5,487 nucleotides of DNA. Source: Candidatus Rifleibacteriota bacterium. GTDB lineage: Bacteria > UBP17 > UBA6191 > JACPRK01. The stretch covers positions 1-5,487 of the forward strand of contig JACQZL010000097.1 in assembly GCA_016213865.1 (NCBI GenBank), read 5' to 3'. The notes under the pieces are model-generated. The model did not search any database and had not been told where the DNA came from. It saw only the letters and a program-made list of their open reading frames with translations. Positions 5,192 through 5,487 of this stretch are shown in pieces; within the stretch, counting starts at the first letter, position 1, and every line of letters begins with the position of its first letter. The position numbers were made by a program, and so were the translations under genes.

Positions 5192-5487
5192 TCAAAACGT
5201 ATGCCCCACGACGAGGCTGAGCCCATCGGCCTCACTCCTCGTCGTTCGGCCCAGCTCTCGAAAACGCTCGAGGCTGGCCTGGGCGGCGACGGACCAGTCG
5301 GGCCGCAGGGCGTAGCGCAGGGTGGCTCCGGCGCCGCCCGTATGCTCCTCGGCCAGGTTGAACACCACGAAGCCTCCGTCGCGCACCGCGAAGGCCTGGC
5401 TACCCGACCAGACCTGGAGACTGCTGGTCCACCGGTTGCGCGTGAAGGTCAGCCGGTCCTCGACCGAGACCAGGTCCTTCCTGCCAA
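5192..5487 (-). CDS. outer-membrane beta-barrel protein, C-terminal part (5' end beyond window)
   Basis: Ninety-seven residues are visible before the TGA at 5192-5194; the frame enters from the right edge with no start inside that fits. The sequence alternates in the manner of barrel strands (LTFTRNRWTSSLQVWSG, GGAGATLRYALRPDWSVAAQASLERF, EADGLSLVVGHTF). It ends on a C-terminal phenylalanine preceded by alternating hydrophobic residues, the classical signal for the BAM outer-membrane insertion machinery. A GTG at 5386 could be mistaken for a start, but the coding character continues through it. The gene is immediately upstream of the TPR lipoprotein gene with a 50-bp gap and the same direction, so the two are likely an operon. 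A YaiO-like barrel is possible; the evidence is architecture only. Confidence 0.78.
   Translation of the reverse strand, partial: GRKDLVSVEDRLTFTRNRWTSSLQVWSGSQAFAVRDGGFVVFNLAEEHTGGAGATLRYALRPDWSVAAQASLERFRELGRTTRSEADGLSLVVGHTF

Overview
This is a GC-rich bacterial window, almost certainly from a Gram-negative organism: it holds two genes for secreted outer-membrane beta-barrel-like proteins and a lipoprotein with a good lipobox. Codon third positions are mostly G or C. A putative-Ig plus FGE-sulfatase-type secreted protein, together with dispersed palindromic repeats, would fit an acidobacterium or deltaproteobacterium-like lineage. The sequence alone does not settle the phylum.

Layout, left to right. 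(1) Positions 1-631, minus strand: the 5' two thirds or so of an outer-membrane protein gene, running off the left edge. Its ribosome binding site and GTG start lie in a perfect 42-bp tandem duplication (620-703). (2) Positions 666-971, minus: the 3' part of an unrecognised gene. Its stop overlaps the outer-membrane protein start region, and its coding character continues to about 1040, where it meets a REP-like double palindrome (1091-1164). (3) Positions 1230-1815, minus: a DUF4160-DUF2442 pair, resembling a small toxin-antitoxin-like module. (4) Positions 1816-2647: about 830 bp without a credible gene, holding a long imperfect inverted repeat (2195-2302) and a good sigma70-type promoter (2427-2455). 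(5) Positions 2648-4506, plus: one large secreted protein gene broken by a single-base frameshift near 3154. It encodes a signal peptide, a fibronectin III-like domain, two putative-Ig (He_PIG-like) domains and the N-terminal part of an FGE-sulfatase domain. The FGE domain stops abruptly near 4171-4185 and continues in frame into an unrelated C-terminal tail. (6) Positions 4521-5141, minus: a TPR lipoprotein. (7) Positions 5192-5487, minus: the C-terminal part of a second outer-membrane beta-barrel protein, 50 bp upstream of the TPR gene and probably in its operon.

The overall picture is envelope and secreted-protein genes separated by repeat-rich, rearranged DNA. The window shows several marks of recent or ongoing rearrangement: a tandem duplication, a 5'-truncated gene beside a repeat, a frameshift, and an in-frame fusion. 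I do not see a convincing new multi-gene system. The most unusual items are the duplicated translation start and the truncated FGE domain fused to a foreign tail.
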